Assembly (NCBI GenBank): GCA_964489525.1 | Contig: CAZAYY010000033.1 | Location: 1 to 39,384 of the forward strand | Direction of reading: 5' to 3' | DNA length: 39,384 bases | From: CAZAYY01 sp964489525 | GTDB taxonomy: Bacteria; Chloroflexota; Anaerolineae; Anaerolineales; JABWBV01 | Part shown: in pieces, positions 32,964 to 39,384 of the stretch | Layout of the letters: each line of letters starts with the position of its first letter | How positions within the stretch are numbered: the first letter of the stretch is position 1 | Program-made: the position numbers and the translations under genes | Notes under the pieces: generated by a model | Seen by the model: only the letters and a program-made list of their open reading frames with translations | What the model was told of the DNA's origin: nothing | The model's database searches: none

Positions 32964-35900
32964 TTACCTCGTCACCAACGGTAGGTAAATGGACCAGCCC
33001 GTCTGCACCAGCACAAGGCCCTGGTGTCCCTGGCCATCACTGAATGGGAAACTGCCCTCCGTCTCAAATCGCCATGTGTATGATTGCCCTGGAGCCAGCA
33101 TGCCCGCATCCCAGCCGTCTCCTTTTAAATGAACAACCGGCTGTTCTGCCCAGGATTGGTATTCCCCAGGGGTTGCGCCGTCGGGAATATCCACGATCCA
33201 ACGCACCGCCTGGCCGGGTTGCAGGATTACCTGGCCAGGCACAGGGCCGCTTTCGGTCATGTGGATTTCTACATCCGGTGCGGCAATCTGCGGAGCCAGC
33301 GGCACAATCAGGCCCAGCGGTTGGGTGATCACTTCGCTGCGGTAGGGCTGGTAGCCCGGCGGCGGGACAACGCTGAGCATGTAGGCGGCCGGCGGGGCCA
33401 GGAAGTGGAAGGTACCGTCAGCACCAGTGAGCAGCGGGTTAGGGCTATCTCCGCCGCCCGTGGCAGGCGCCAGCCAGGGCACCCAGCCTCCCCAGGCGGT
33501 GTTTGAAACCATCAGGGTAACGGTCACCCCGTCCATGGGGGTCATGGTCACAGCGTCCACCGCTTTGCCGCCGGGACACAGTTCGCACGCCTCGATGCCA
33601 GTGTTCGCGGTGCTGGTTATTTCCACACTGTGCACAACCAGGGGGTTCTCGGCCCCTGCTGTTTCCAGCCCGCTGCGCGGCTCCGCTGGCATGCAGGCTT
33701 CCGAGAAAGTCACCTTGTAATCTCCCAGGGGCAGGTCCACATTCACATTGAAGATGTACCACGGGAAGCTGGAACTGCTGGGGTAAAAACTCTCGTAAAA
33801 TCCGCTGTCCTCATCTTCAATCGTAATCCACACCCCGGAAGGCGTGCTTGGGCCGCCAATCCAGGGCGGGCAGGCCTGCACTTTCAGGTTGAGTGTGGTG
33901 TTCTTAAACGTCAGCGGTGCGGTAATCCGCCAGCCTTCCGTCACAAACCTGCCTGTCGCGTCCCGAAAACGGTAAACCACCTCTTGCCCGGCAAAAGGCC
34001 CAATCTCAGGTACATCCACCCAGGTGGAGGCCTGCGGGCAAAACATGCCCAAGGCGGTGGTCAGCTTGACCAGTGGGCTGGGGCTGCTGCATGTGTTCGG
34101 GTCGCTTTGCAGGCAGGTAAGTGCCTTCAGTACGGTTTGGGCTCGCAGGCCGCTGGTGCTAAGCGTGGCCGTAAAGTAGCCCTGGCTGTCGGCCAGGGTC
34201 GTGGCGGCCAGGGCGTTATCTTCGTAAATTTTAACCACCTGGTTGGGCATCGAAACCCCCTTAACCACCATTCCGCCCGGCTCCGGGCATTTTTCCCCGG
34301 TGCCTGGTTGGGTAATAATGGGCGGCATGATGGGTGCCTGGGTGGTTGTCTCCAGGCCAAAATCCCAGGTTCCCCCTTTCACTTCTACCTGGTTGTGAAG
34401 TGGTTGGCCGGGGGTAACCCCTTCGCCGCGTGTGCTCAAAATAATCTGGGCCGGCTGTCCGGCGGGCAGGGGGGCGGCGGTTTGCCAGGCCAGAATGCCG
34501 CTGCCTGGTTGGCTGAAGGTCATTGCGGGCGATACAGCGGCCCATTCAAAGCTCAGCCCGGTGGGCAGGGTGTCGGTTACCCGGAAGCTATATGCCGAGC
34601 GACCTGCCGGGTCGAGGCGACCTACCAGGTCCTCATGCCCAAAGACGATCAGGTACTTTTGTACAAATTTGAAATCAAGTTCACCATTGAGAGGATTGGC
34701 GCTCACCCACCACTGCGGGGCAAAGGCCGACTGTTCGGCAAAGGCGGTTGGTCCTGTGTAGTATTCATCGGCGCCCAGGTCGGAGGCTGACCCGGATGGG
34801 CGGGGTTGGTTGTCAATATCATGATCTACATCGGTTGCCGCCCCCTTGCCAATGCTGGCGTCGCCAATCGCCGCCGAGCCCGCCTGGATGCGGTAGATGG
34901 CATTGGGGCTGGGGTGCACAAACAAAGGGTCGCCGCTGAAATCGTGGCTGGTTTCAATGGTTCCAGTGCCGCCAGTGTTTGCGGTATTGTTGTGCCAAAG
35001 GGTGTTATCCACAACCCCGTGTGCCCCCAGGTCGACGTTCAGGCCCAGGCTGGTGTGCCCGGCGATGATATTGTTGGTGATGGGCAGTGGTGCCGAGCCG
35101 TTTCCCGCCAGGAAAATTCCTTCGCCCACCCCGGTGTTGTTGGCAATCGTGTTGTGCACCAGTTCAGAACCCATTTGGCCAAACAGAATATACACCCCGC
35201 TGCCAGCCCGGCTTCCGTTGTTATCGGCAATGACGTTGTTCACCAGGTGGAAAGTGCTGCTGCCCAGGTACACACCGCCGCCGCTGCCGTTATCGGGCTG
35301 GTTTACCACGGCAATATTACCGGCAATGGTGTTGCTGTCCAGGGTCAGTGTGCCGCCATGAATATAGATGCCGCCGCCGCTGCCTGAGGTCTTGGCACCC
35401 CCGATATTATCCGTGATCTGGTTTCTGTTCAACTGGCCAGTAGTGCCCTGCAGGTACACCCCCCCGCCCTGGCAGTAAGATTTGCTTGAACACAGGTTGC
35501 CCGATACCACGTTGTTTTCCATCAGCAGGCTGCTGGCAGTGGTGACCGAAACCCCGCCGCCGTAGGCGTATTCTTCCAGGCTGCCGGTGTTGTGGATAAT
35601 CTGGTTGCCGGCCACGATCGCCTGTCCATTTTCAATGTACAGCCCGCCGCCGTGCCCTTTGCCCCGGGTTGCCGTGTTGCCTTCAATCAGGCTGTTGGTC
35701 AGCGTCAGGTTCGTGTTCTTAAAATGCAGTCCGCCGCCCCTGCCCGAAAAACTGGAGACGATGTTGCCTTTGGAGCCAGTGTTGTTCACAATCTGCACCG
35801 CATCCAGTGTGGCGGTACCACCGTCCATATACACAGCACCGCCATGCCCAACATAAAGCGTGGACAGGACAGACGAGGCAAAATTGCCCCGGAATTCGCT

Positions 35901-36737
35901 TTCTTCAATAGTCAGGCTTCCCAGGTTGAAGTACAGCCCGCCGCCAAACCCGGTGCGTAGTTTTGCGCCGGTGTTGGTCAGCACCTGGCTGGATTGTATG
36001 CTGACAGTAGTGTTGTAAAATCCCAGCCCGCCGCCATCGCCCTGGCGGGTCGAATGGCTGGCGGTGTTATTGGTAAACAGCGAGTTTTCAATCTCCACAT
36101 CCGGGCTCTGAAAGACATACAACCCGCCTCCTACGGCCAGGTTCGCAGTAGAGGCCACGTTGTCCACCAGTGTGCAGTTTGCCATCTTGAGGGCGGCCGC
36201 ATACACATATACCCCGCCTCCAGCGTCTGCTTCGCTCAGCCCGGTTTTGCCCCACTGGTTGCTGGCATTACCGTTTTTTACAACCAGGTTTTCCAGCCAG
36301 ATTTCAACCTCCATCCCCGCTGCGTAGATTCCCCGCCCCTGGGACAGCGCATCTACCACGGTGGGGTAAAGGTCCGGTGCAGGTGTGGTCCAGTTGGTCA
36401 GGGTGTAGCCGCCCACCAGGTGGAGCGATTTAGCCAGGTAAACCACCTGTGTCACCGTTCCGCTGGTTTCCACATCAATTCGTGGGCGAACGACGACGCC
36501 AGAATAGACCCCCCCCGCAATCCGAATTTCATCCCCTGGGTTGGCAGCATCCACTGCGCCCTGGATGGTAGCGTAGCAGTTGGCTGCCCCGCCGCAGTCT
36601 CCTCCCGGCGCAACATGGTAAACCGTTCCGGCCGCCCGGGCATGTCCCAGCCCGGCCAGGCTGGTGAAAATACCCAGCAGGAGCAATCCACAAACAATCG
36701 TAATTCCAATGGAGAAAAGTGACCGGGCCTGTTTCAT
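32964..36737 (-). CDS. Secreted right-handed beta-helix surface protein with Ig-like and cupredoxin-like C-terminal domains
   Basis: This 1257-aa protein begins with a signal peptide (SIGITIVCGLLLLGIFTSLAGLGHARA). VAPGGDCGGAANCYATIQGAVDAANPGDEI is a typical NosD/DUF1565-type entry to a parallel beta-helix (about 40-640) with rungs GGGVYL...NxIxxN repeated. DLGADEYY closes the helix. A DUF11-like segment, an Ig-like segment (PNQVVKIYEDNALAATTLADSQGYFTATL), a CNA_B-like unit and a cupredoxin-like fold (QVILQPGQAVRWIVD... LAPGQSYTWRFETEGSFPF) follow. The chain ends IYLPLVTR. Start 36737 is preferred because AGGAGG abuts the ATG at 36743 but lies 6 nt from 36737. It is probably a surface adhesin or glycan-binding protein; no lyase active site is recognised. 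The 36744-36970 gap upstream is AT-rich, with no gene seen. Confidence 0.9.
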   Translation of the reverse strand: MKQARSLFSIGITIVCGLLLLGIFTSLAGLGHARAAGTVYHVAPGGDCGGAANCYATIQGAVDAANPGDEIRIAGGVYSGVVVRPRIDVETSGTVTQVVYLAKSLHLVGGYTLTNWTTPAPDLYPTVVDALSQGRGIYAAGMEVEIWLENLVVKNGNASNQWGKTGLSEADAGGGVYVYAAALKMANCTLVDNVASTANLAVGGGLYVFQSPDVEIENSLFTNNTASHSTRQGDGGGLGFYNTTVSIQSSQVLTNTGAKLRTGFGGGLYFNLGSLTIEESEFRGNFASSVLSTLYVGHGGAVYMDGGTATLDAVQIVNNTGSKGNIVSSFSGRGGGLHFKNTNLTLTNSLIEGNTATRGKGHGGGLYIENGQAIVAGNQIIHNTGSLEEYAYGGGVSVTTASSLLMENNVVSGNLCSSKSYCQGGGVYLQGTTGQLNRNQITDNIGGAKTSGSGGGIYIHGGTLTLDSNTIAGNIAVVNQPDNGSGGGVYLGSSTFHLVNNVIADNNGSRAGSGVYILFGQMGSELVHNTIANNTGVGEGIFLAGNGSAPLPITNNIIAGHTSLGLNVDLGAHGVVDNTLWHNNTANTGGTGTIETSHDFSGDPLFVHPSPNAIYRIQAGSAAIGDASIGKGAATDVDHDIDNQPRPSGSASDLGADEYYTGPTAFAEQSAFAPQWWVSANPLNGELDFKFVQKYLIVFGHEDLVGRLDPAGRSAYSFRVTDTLPTGLSFEWAAVSPAMTFSQPGSGILAWQTAAPLPAGQPAQIILSTRGEGVTPGQPLHNQVEVKGGTWDFGLETTTQAPIMPPIITQPGTGEKCPEPGGMVVKGVSMPNQVVKIYEDNALAATTLADSQGYFTATLSTSGLRAQTVLKALTCLQSDPNTCSSPSPLVKLTTALGMFCPQASTWVDVPEIGPFAGQEVVYRFRDATGRFVTEGWRITAPLTFKNTTLNLKVQACPPWIGGPSTPSGVWITIEDEDSGFYESFYPSSSSFPWYIFNVNVDLPLGDYKVTFSEACMPAEPRSGLETAGAENPLVVHSVEITSTANTGIEACELCPGGKAVDAVTMTPMDGVTVTLMVSNTAWGGWVPWLAPATGGGDSPNPLLTGADGTFHFLAPPAAYMLSVVPPPGYQPYRSEVITQPLGLIVPLAPQIAAPDVEIHMTESGPVPGQVILQPGQAVRWIVDIPDGATPGEYQSWAEQPVVHLKGDGWDAGMLAPGQSYTWRFETEGSFPFSDGQGHQGLVLVQTGWSIYLPLVTR

Positions 36738-36970
36738 AATCATCCTCCTGTTTCTGAGGTGTTTAAAATGCCCCGTTTTAAAAATAAATTCACAATTAAA
36801 TTGATTATCGGCTATTTCAAAACAAGTGTCAATCAGGATGACTCACCACCCTTCTCATCTCCTCCCCGTTTGCAACGCTCTTTTTTCCGTCCCCGTCCCC
36901 CGTTTTCGTTTATTTCTCCCTCCATTCTGCCGTTCATACAACCCGTTGCAGCCAAAGGAATCTATCCCTC

Positions 36971-37489
36971 CTAAAGCCTATTGCCTCCTGCCTCTCGCTC
37001 GAAATACTGCGCCAAGACCTGGGTGTGCAGCGGGAAAGCAAGCTCAACCGGCTCGAACACCACCAGGCATTCCTGCACCTCCGGATTGGCAGAGTGCAGC
37101 CCCTCTCCAAAGGGCGGCAGATGATCTGGCGCCAACACCGGGGCCAGGGCAAAGACCATTAAAAAAGAGCCCTGGGGGTTGCTCGCAACCAGGAAAGGCT
37201 GCAAAGTGCCTGCGGCGATTTCCAGGCCGGTTTCCTCGCGCAGCTCGCGTGCCCCGGCCTGCTGCCAGCTTTCTCCATAATCTATATACCCGCCGGGCAG
37301 CGCCAGTTTTCCAATGCCGGGTTCAATCGCCCGGCGCACCACCAACACCCCCCGGCCCACCGGCTGCAGCACCACCACAATCGGCAGCGGATTGCGAAAT
37401 GTAATTTCCCCACAAGCCGCACAGGTGCGCGGCCAGGGCTGGTTAGGGGCAAAAGGCGCCCCACAATAAGAGCAGTGCGAATCTTTCAT
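36971..37489 (-). CDS. NUDIX hydrolase with N-terminal zinc ribbon
   Basis: This 172-aa protein starts with a four-Cys zinc ribbon (CSYC at 6-9, CAAC at 23-26). A NUDIX domain follows, with the box GGYIDYGESWQQAGARELRE then ETGLEI, that is G-x5-E-x7-REL-x-EE-TGL, which binds Mg2+ for pyrophosphate hydrolysis. The ribbon plus NUDIX plan is that of NADH-pyrophosphatase-like proteins, but the second half lacks the full NudC domain and the substrate is unknown. The ATG overlaps the stop of the nitroreductase remnant frame by 2 bp (ATGA type), suggesting it was once translationally coupled to that gene. Confidence 0.92.
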   Translation of the reverse strand: MKDSHCSYCGAPFAPNQPWPRTCAACGEITFRNPLPIVVVLQPVGRGVLVVRRAIEPGIGKLALPGGYIDYGESWQQAGARELREETGLEIAAGTLQPFLVASNPQGSFLMVFALAPVLAPDHLPPFGEGLHSANPEVQECLVVFEPVELAFPLHTQVLAQYFEREAGGNRL

Positions 37490-37863
37490 TTATTAAATCC
37501 GATTCCTTCACAAAAACGCACGAACGGTGTCGAGCATTGGTAAGCACCAGGGCTAAAATGCTGCATATTCGTAACGGCCTGGCCAATATCGAGCAGCACC
37601 TGAAACTTTTCAGCGGGGTCGGGTTGGACGATCGCCACGCCCAGGGCGGTGTTGGCTAAGTGGCCGGCCCATTCACCGCATTCCGAAAGCTGCTTAAGGA
37701 TTTCTTTGTCGGTGATGGCGATGGGTTCAGGATACTGCTCTCGCGGCCCTGCGTTTAGGGTGGCAAGGATGGTTTCTTCGTGGAGAGGCTGGTATGTGAA
37801 TAATCTGAACTTCGTTCAGCCTCACACGGCGCGCTTGAGGCGGATGGCGTCGGAAAAGTTCAT
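37486..37863 (-). pseudogene. Nitroreductase remnant 1 (stops, truncated, palindrome insertion)
   Basis: The minus-strand frame from ATG 37863 reads MNFSDAIRLKRAV, then TGA, GGC, TGA, then TKFRLFTYQPLHEETILATL and on through ITDKEILKQLSECGEWAGHL and FQVLLDIGQAVTNM to a TGA at 37486-37488. This is the N-terminal half of a nitroreductase-family flavoprotein (canonical opening is KRSVR-x-FTDQPLPEE). The stops lie in an inserted palindrome (37795-37826). A deletion removes the segment before the ITDK strand, and the C-terminal FMN-binding half is missing. It starts 10 bp after the nucleotidyltransferase stop. A sister remnant at 38560-38892 has the same insertion. Confidence 0.8.
37795..37826. 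repeat. 32-bp palindromic insertion, copy 1
   Basis: TGTGA and TCACA form the outer arms, and CTGAAC and GTTCAG the inner arms around TTC (37805-37819). It sits inside nitroreductase remnant 1 at the KRxV-to-FT junction and supplies two in-frame stops. An equally long copy occupies the same codons of remnant 2 at 38824-38855. Confidence 0.75.
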
Positions 37864-37872
37864 CCAATCCCT

Positions 37873-38310
37873 TTATTCCAGGTTTTCAATATCAGCCAGG
37901 TCTTGGGAGCGGCCAGTGGCGCGCTTATTCTTCTTCAGGTTTTCCAGGTCAATAAAGTTGACCGCAACACCATCAATTTCTACAACCACCTTCGCTGCAA
38001 AGCAGGCCTCAAAATCAACACCCGGCAGCGTCGTCAATAGATCAATTCTGCGCGGTGGAGAACCAAGTTGAATAATCGTATCCGCTTCCAGGAAATCCCC
38101 TTCTTTAAGCCCCAATGAACCAAACCCAAACTGTTCTAAAGCCTGCACAATCCGGAGCGCATTTGCAGGGGACATTTCAATCCAGATGTTAATGTCTTTG
38201 GTGTAACGCGGATAGCCATGCAGAGCAACGGCATACCCACCCACAACCAGGTAGTGCGCCTGGTTATCGTTTAACGATTGAATAAACTCTTTGAAATCCG
38301 GATTGAGCAT
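37873..38310 (-). CDS. Nucleotidyltransferase-fold protein (AbiEii-like), copy 1
   Basis: This 145-aa protein has the fold's opening YLVVGGYAVALHGYPRYTKD and catalytic-type acids in KDINIWIE, followed by RRIDLLTTLPGVDFEACFA and the C-terminal FIDLENLKKNKRATGRSQDLADI. Similar proteins are common as one half of toxin-antitoxin-like pairs (AbiEii/MNT superfamily). It overlaps the end of the small gene 38264-38473 by 47 bp in another frame, and GGAAAG stands just before its ATG. It is about 45% identical by eye to the protein at 38899-39363. It lacks the usual GSxxxxxxxSDxD motif and uses GGYAV and KDxDIW instead, as AbiEii-type proteins do. Confidence 0.82.
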   Translation of the reverse strand: MLNPDFKEFIQSLNDNQAHYLVVGGYAVALHGYPRYTKDINIWIEMSPANALRIVQALEQFGFGSLGLKEGDFLEADTIIQLGSPPRRIDLLTTLPGVDFEACFAAKVVVEIDGVAVNFIDLENLKKNKRATGRSQDLADIENLE

Positions 38311-38473
38311 CGGCTTTCCAGTGATGGTATTCTTCGCGAATTTGCTCTAAAGCTTCGATGCGTTCCTGGTAAGAACAAGTGCGCCAGTAAGCAGCGTCAT
38401 TCTTAGCCTCGTTCAGGCGAATCTTTTTTACAACAGGAGCAATTAAGCGGGTAGCGGAATTTGGGTTGGTCAT
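38264..38473 (-). CDS. Small partner protein of the AbiEii-like nucleotidyltransferase (antitoxin candidate)
   Basis: This 69-aa charged protein has VVKKIRLNEAKNDAAYWRTC, then SYQERIEALEQIREEYHHWK and the closing QRVYSIVKR. From memory, proteins of this type (YW...R...LE.IR.EYH.W....GFQRVYRIVKR) commonly precede nucleotidyltransferases, so it may be the antitoxin half of a pair; no function is proven. The start at 38473 is set by TGCTATAAT ending 6 nt upstream; an upstream in-frame ATG at 38503 lies before that promoter. AAGGAT immediately before the ATG is too close to be a normal ribosome site. The 47-bp overlap with the next gene implies coupled translation. Confidence 0.82.
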   Translation of the reverse strand: MTNPNSATRLIAPVVKKIRLNEAKNDAAYWRTCSYQERIEALEQIREEYHHWKADAQSGFQRVYSIVKR

Positions 38474-38479
38474 ATCCTT

Positions 38480-38488
38480 ATTATAGCA
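38480..38488 (-). promoter_or_regulatory. Extended -10 promoter (TGCTATAAT), leaderless start
   Basis: On the minus strand TGC (38488-38486) is followed by TATAAT (38485-38480), and 6 nt later the ATG at 38473. The nine-base element is identical to the one at 485-493, with the same spacing to ATG. Confidence 0.75.
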
Positions 38489-38559
38489 AAATCGGCAGCG
38501 CATTGGGCCTGCCTTTTTGTAAAAGTGGTTGACGCTTCAATTGTTTTTTTAAAATCTTT

Positions 38560-38892
38560 TTATGATACATGGGTTGTCGCCTGGCCCAAATCGAACAGCC
38601 GCTGGAATTTTTCGGTAGGATCCTCGGTTAGCAGGGCCACGCCCAGCGCCGCGCCGGCGAGATGTCCCGCCCATTCGCCGCACTCGGAGAGCTGCTGCAG
38701 TATGGCCTTATCTGTAATCGCGATGAAGTGACAGGGCTGGGTGTTCGGCAAACTGCGTTTGCTTGGGAGATTGCGCCCTGCATTGAGGATGGCTAGGATA
38801 ACTTCTTCGGGGAGGAATTGGTCTGTGAATGTGCTGAACTTAGTTCAGTCTCGCACGGAGCGCTTGAGGTGGACGGCATCGGAGACGTTCAT
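38560..38892 (-). pseudogene. Nitroreductase remnant 2 (stop, truncated, palindrome insertion)
   Basis: From ATG 38892 the minus strand reads MNVSDAVHLKRSVRD, TGA, TKFSTFTDQFLPEEVILAIL, NAGR, then CHFIAITDKAILQQLSECGE, WAGHLAGAALGVALL and FDLGQATTHVS to TAA at 38560. It is the N-terminal half of a nitroreductase with the same palindrome insertion and the same end point as remnant 1, but without the deletion before ITDK. It starts 6 bp after the stop of the nucleotidyltransferase at 38899. A 64-codon downstream piece from ATG 38751 is open but would lack the N-terminal FMN-binding Arg segment. Confidence 0.8.
38824..38855. repeat. 32-bp palindromic insertion, copy 2
   Basis: TGTGA and TCGCA are the outer arms (one mismatch from TCACA), and CTGAAC/GTTCAG around TTA (38834-38848) are the inner arms. 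Length and position in the nitroreductase frame equal those of copy 1 at 37795-37826. Confidence 0.75.
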
Positions 38893-38898
38893 GGTTTT

Positions 38899-39363
38899 CT
38901 ATTCGGCTTCATCAGCATTTGGTTGCGAAAGTAAATCAGCATCAATTAAATCTTGCGGTCGCCCCGATGCCTTTTTCGCCGCTATCAAATCCTCTCGCGA
39001 AATAAATTTCACGCTAAGGCCATCAAAATCCACTTCTACGCGAGCCTGCCAGGCCGTTTCAAATTCCACCCCTGGAATGCCCATCAAAATGTCCACACGT
39101 ATTGGAGGGCGACCCATTTGGTAAAAATAGCCTTCCTCGGAAAAATCGGCTTCACTCATGCCCGTCAGCGGAGCGCCAAATTCTTTAAGCGCCTTATAAA
39201 CAGACGCAGCATTTTCCTCATCCACGCTAACCCAGATATCCAGGTCTTTGGTGTAGCGCGGTTCAGCGTACTGGATGACCGCATACCCACCAATAATCAG
39301 GTATCTAACGTTGTTGGCGTTGAAAAGACTCAACAGATCGCTGAAGTCGGAGTTGACGAACAT
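38899..39363 (-). CDS. Nucleotidyltransferase-fold protein (AbiEii-like), copy 2
   Basis: This 154-aa protein shows YLIIGGYAVIQYAEPRYTKD, KDLDIWVSV, IRVDILMGIPGVEFETAW and FISREDLIAAKKASGRPQDL, the same order of motifs as copy 1. AAAGG lies 5 nt before the ATG. It is followed by nitroreductase remnant 2, mirroring copy 1 and remnant 1, so the two genes form a tandem duplicated unit. No small partner gene like that at 38264 is visible on its 5' side, but only 21 bp of sequence remain before the window edge. Confidence 0.85.
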   Translation of the reverse strand: MFVNSDFSDLLSLFNANNVRYLIIGGYAVIQYAEPRYTKDLDIWVSVDEENAASVYKALKEFGAPLTGMSEADFSEEGYFYQMGRPPIRVDILMGIPGVEFETAWQARVEVDFDGLSVKFISREDLIAAKKASGRPQDLIDADLLSQPNADEAE

Positions 39364-39384
39364 CGTGGCCTTTTACTCTCCAGG

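Noticed and set aside
36826..37404. 192-codon plus-strand Pro/Arg-rich frame
   Set aside because: It is antisense to the NUDIX gene and its upstream spacer, and has no motifs.

Overview
The window looks like an accessory-rich stretch of a Chloroflexota chromosome, probably Anaerolineae-like. This is inferred from gene style, not from a marker gene. The clues are a BTAD/AAA/TPR regulator, membrane sensors ending in an RYRLWDxDxIIRxTLQY block, secreted proteins with long Pro/Thr linkers and a C-terminal [FY]LP[LI][VI] motif, and many short palindromic intergenic repeats. No rRNA, tRNA, CRISPR array or transposase was seen.

Layout. 1-1371: palindromes, then an MNT nucleotidyltransferase and its HEPN (HepT-like) partner, which is cut by an in-frame TAG. 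1372-3081: short repeats and a GlcD/D-lactate-dehydrogenase-type flavoenzyme. 3101-6217 (minus): a 1038-aa BTAD-AAA-TPR regulator. Divergent from it, 6450-11612 (plus) holds four tandem paralogous membrane sensors, followed at 11710-14779 by a SpoIIE phosphatase with a built-in RsbW-like ATPase domain, two STAS anti-sigma antagonists and an uncharacterised protein. 14856-16295: a phytoene-desaturase-like FAD oxidoreductase. 16319-23052 (minus): a secreted M4 metalloprotease with thrombospondin type 3 repeats, a possible small peptide gene, a decayed copy of the protease gene start, and a secreted metzincin-like protease with a 96-bp minisatellite. 23232-24909: an EamA transporter and a small isoprenylcysteine-methyltransferase-like protein. 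25127-32323: a 2398-aa surface protein (beta-helix, PKD, about 14 SdrD/CNA_B-like modules). 32460-32885: a DinB-like protein. 32964-36737 (minus): a second beta-helix surface protein. 36971-39363 (minus): a NUDIX hydrolase and a tandemly repeated module of nucleotidyltransferase plus broken nitroreductase, with a small partner protein.

How it may work together. The most coherent system is 3101-14779. Two promoters, at 6382-6414 and 11642-11686, carry CGTAACG-type direct repeats on an 11-bp period ending exactly 9 bp before a -10 box, which is the geometry of SARP/BTAD operators. One drives the four sensors and the other drives the phosphatase/STAS genes, and the BTAD regulator is encoded divergently beside the first. 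I infer a signalling regulon in which a BTAD activator sets the level of membrane sensors and of a partner-switching module. The target sigma factor is not in the window.

A second theme is promoter grammar. Three genes have TGnTATAAT exactly 6 nt before their ATG and no Shine-Dalgarno, so they are probably leaderless. A third is decay and duplication: the nonsense-interrupted HEPN gene, the partial protease gene copy, and two nitroreductase remnants that carry the same 32-bp palindromic insertion.
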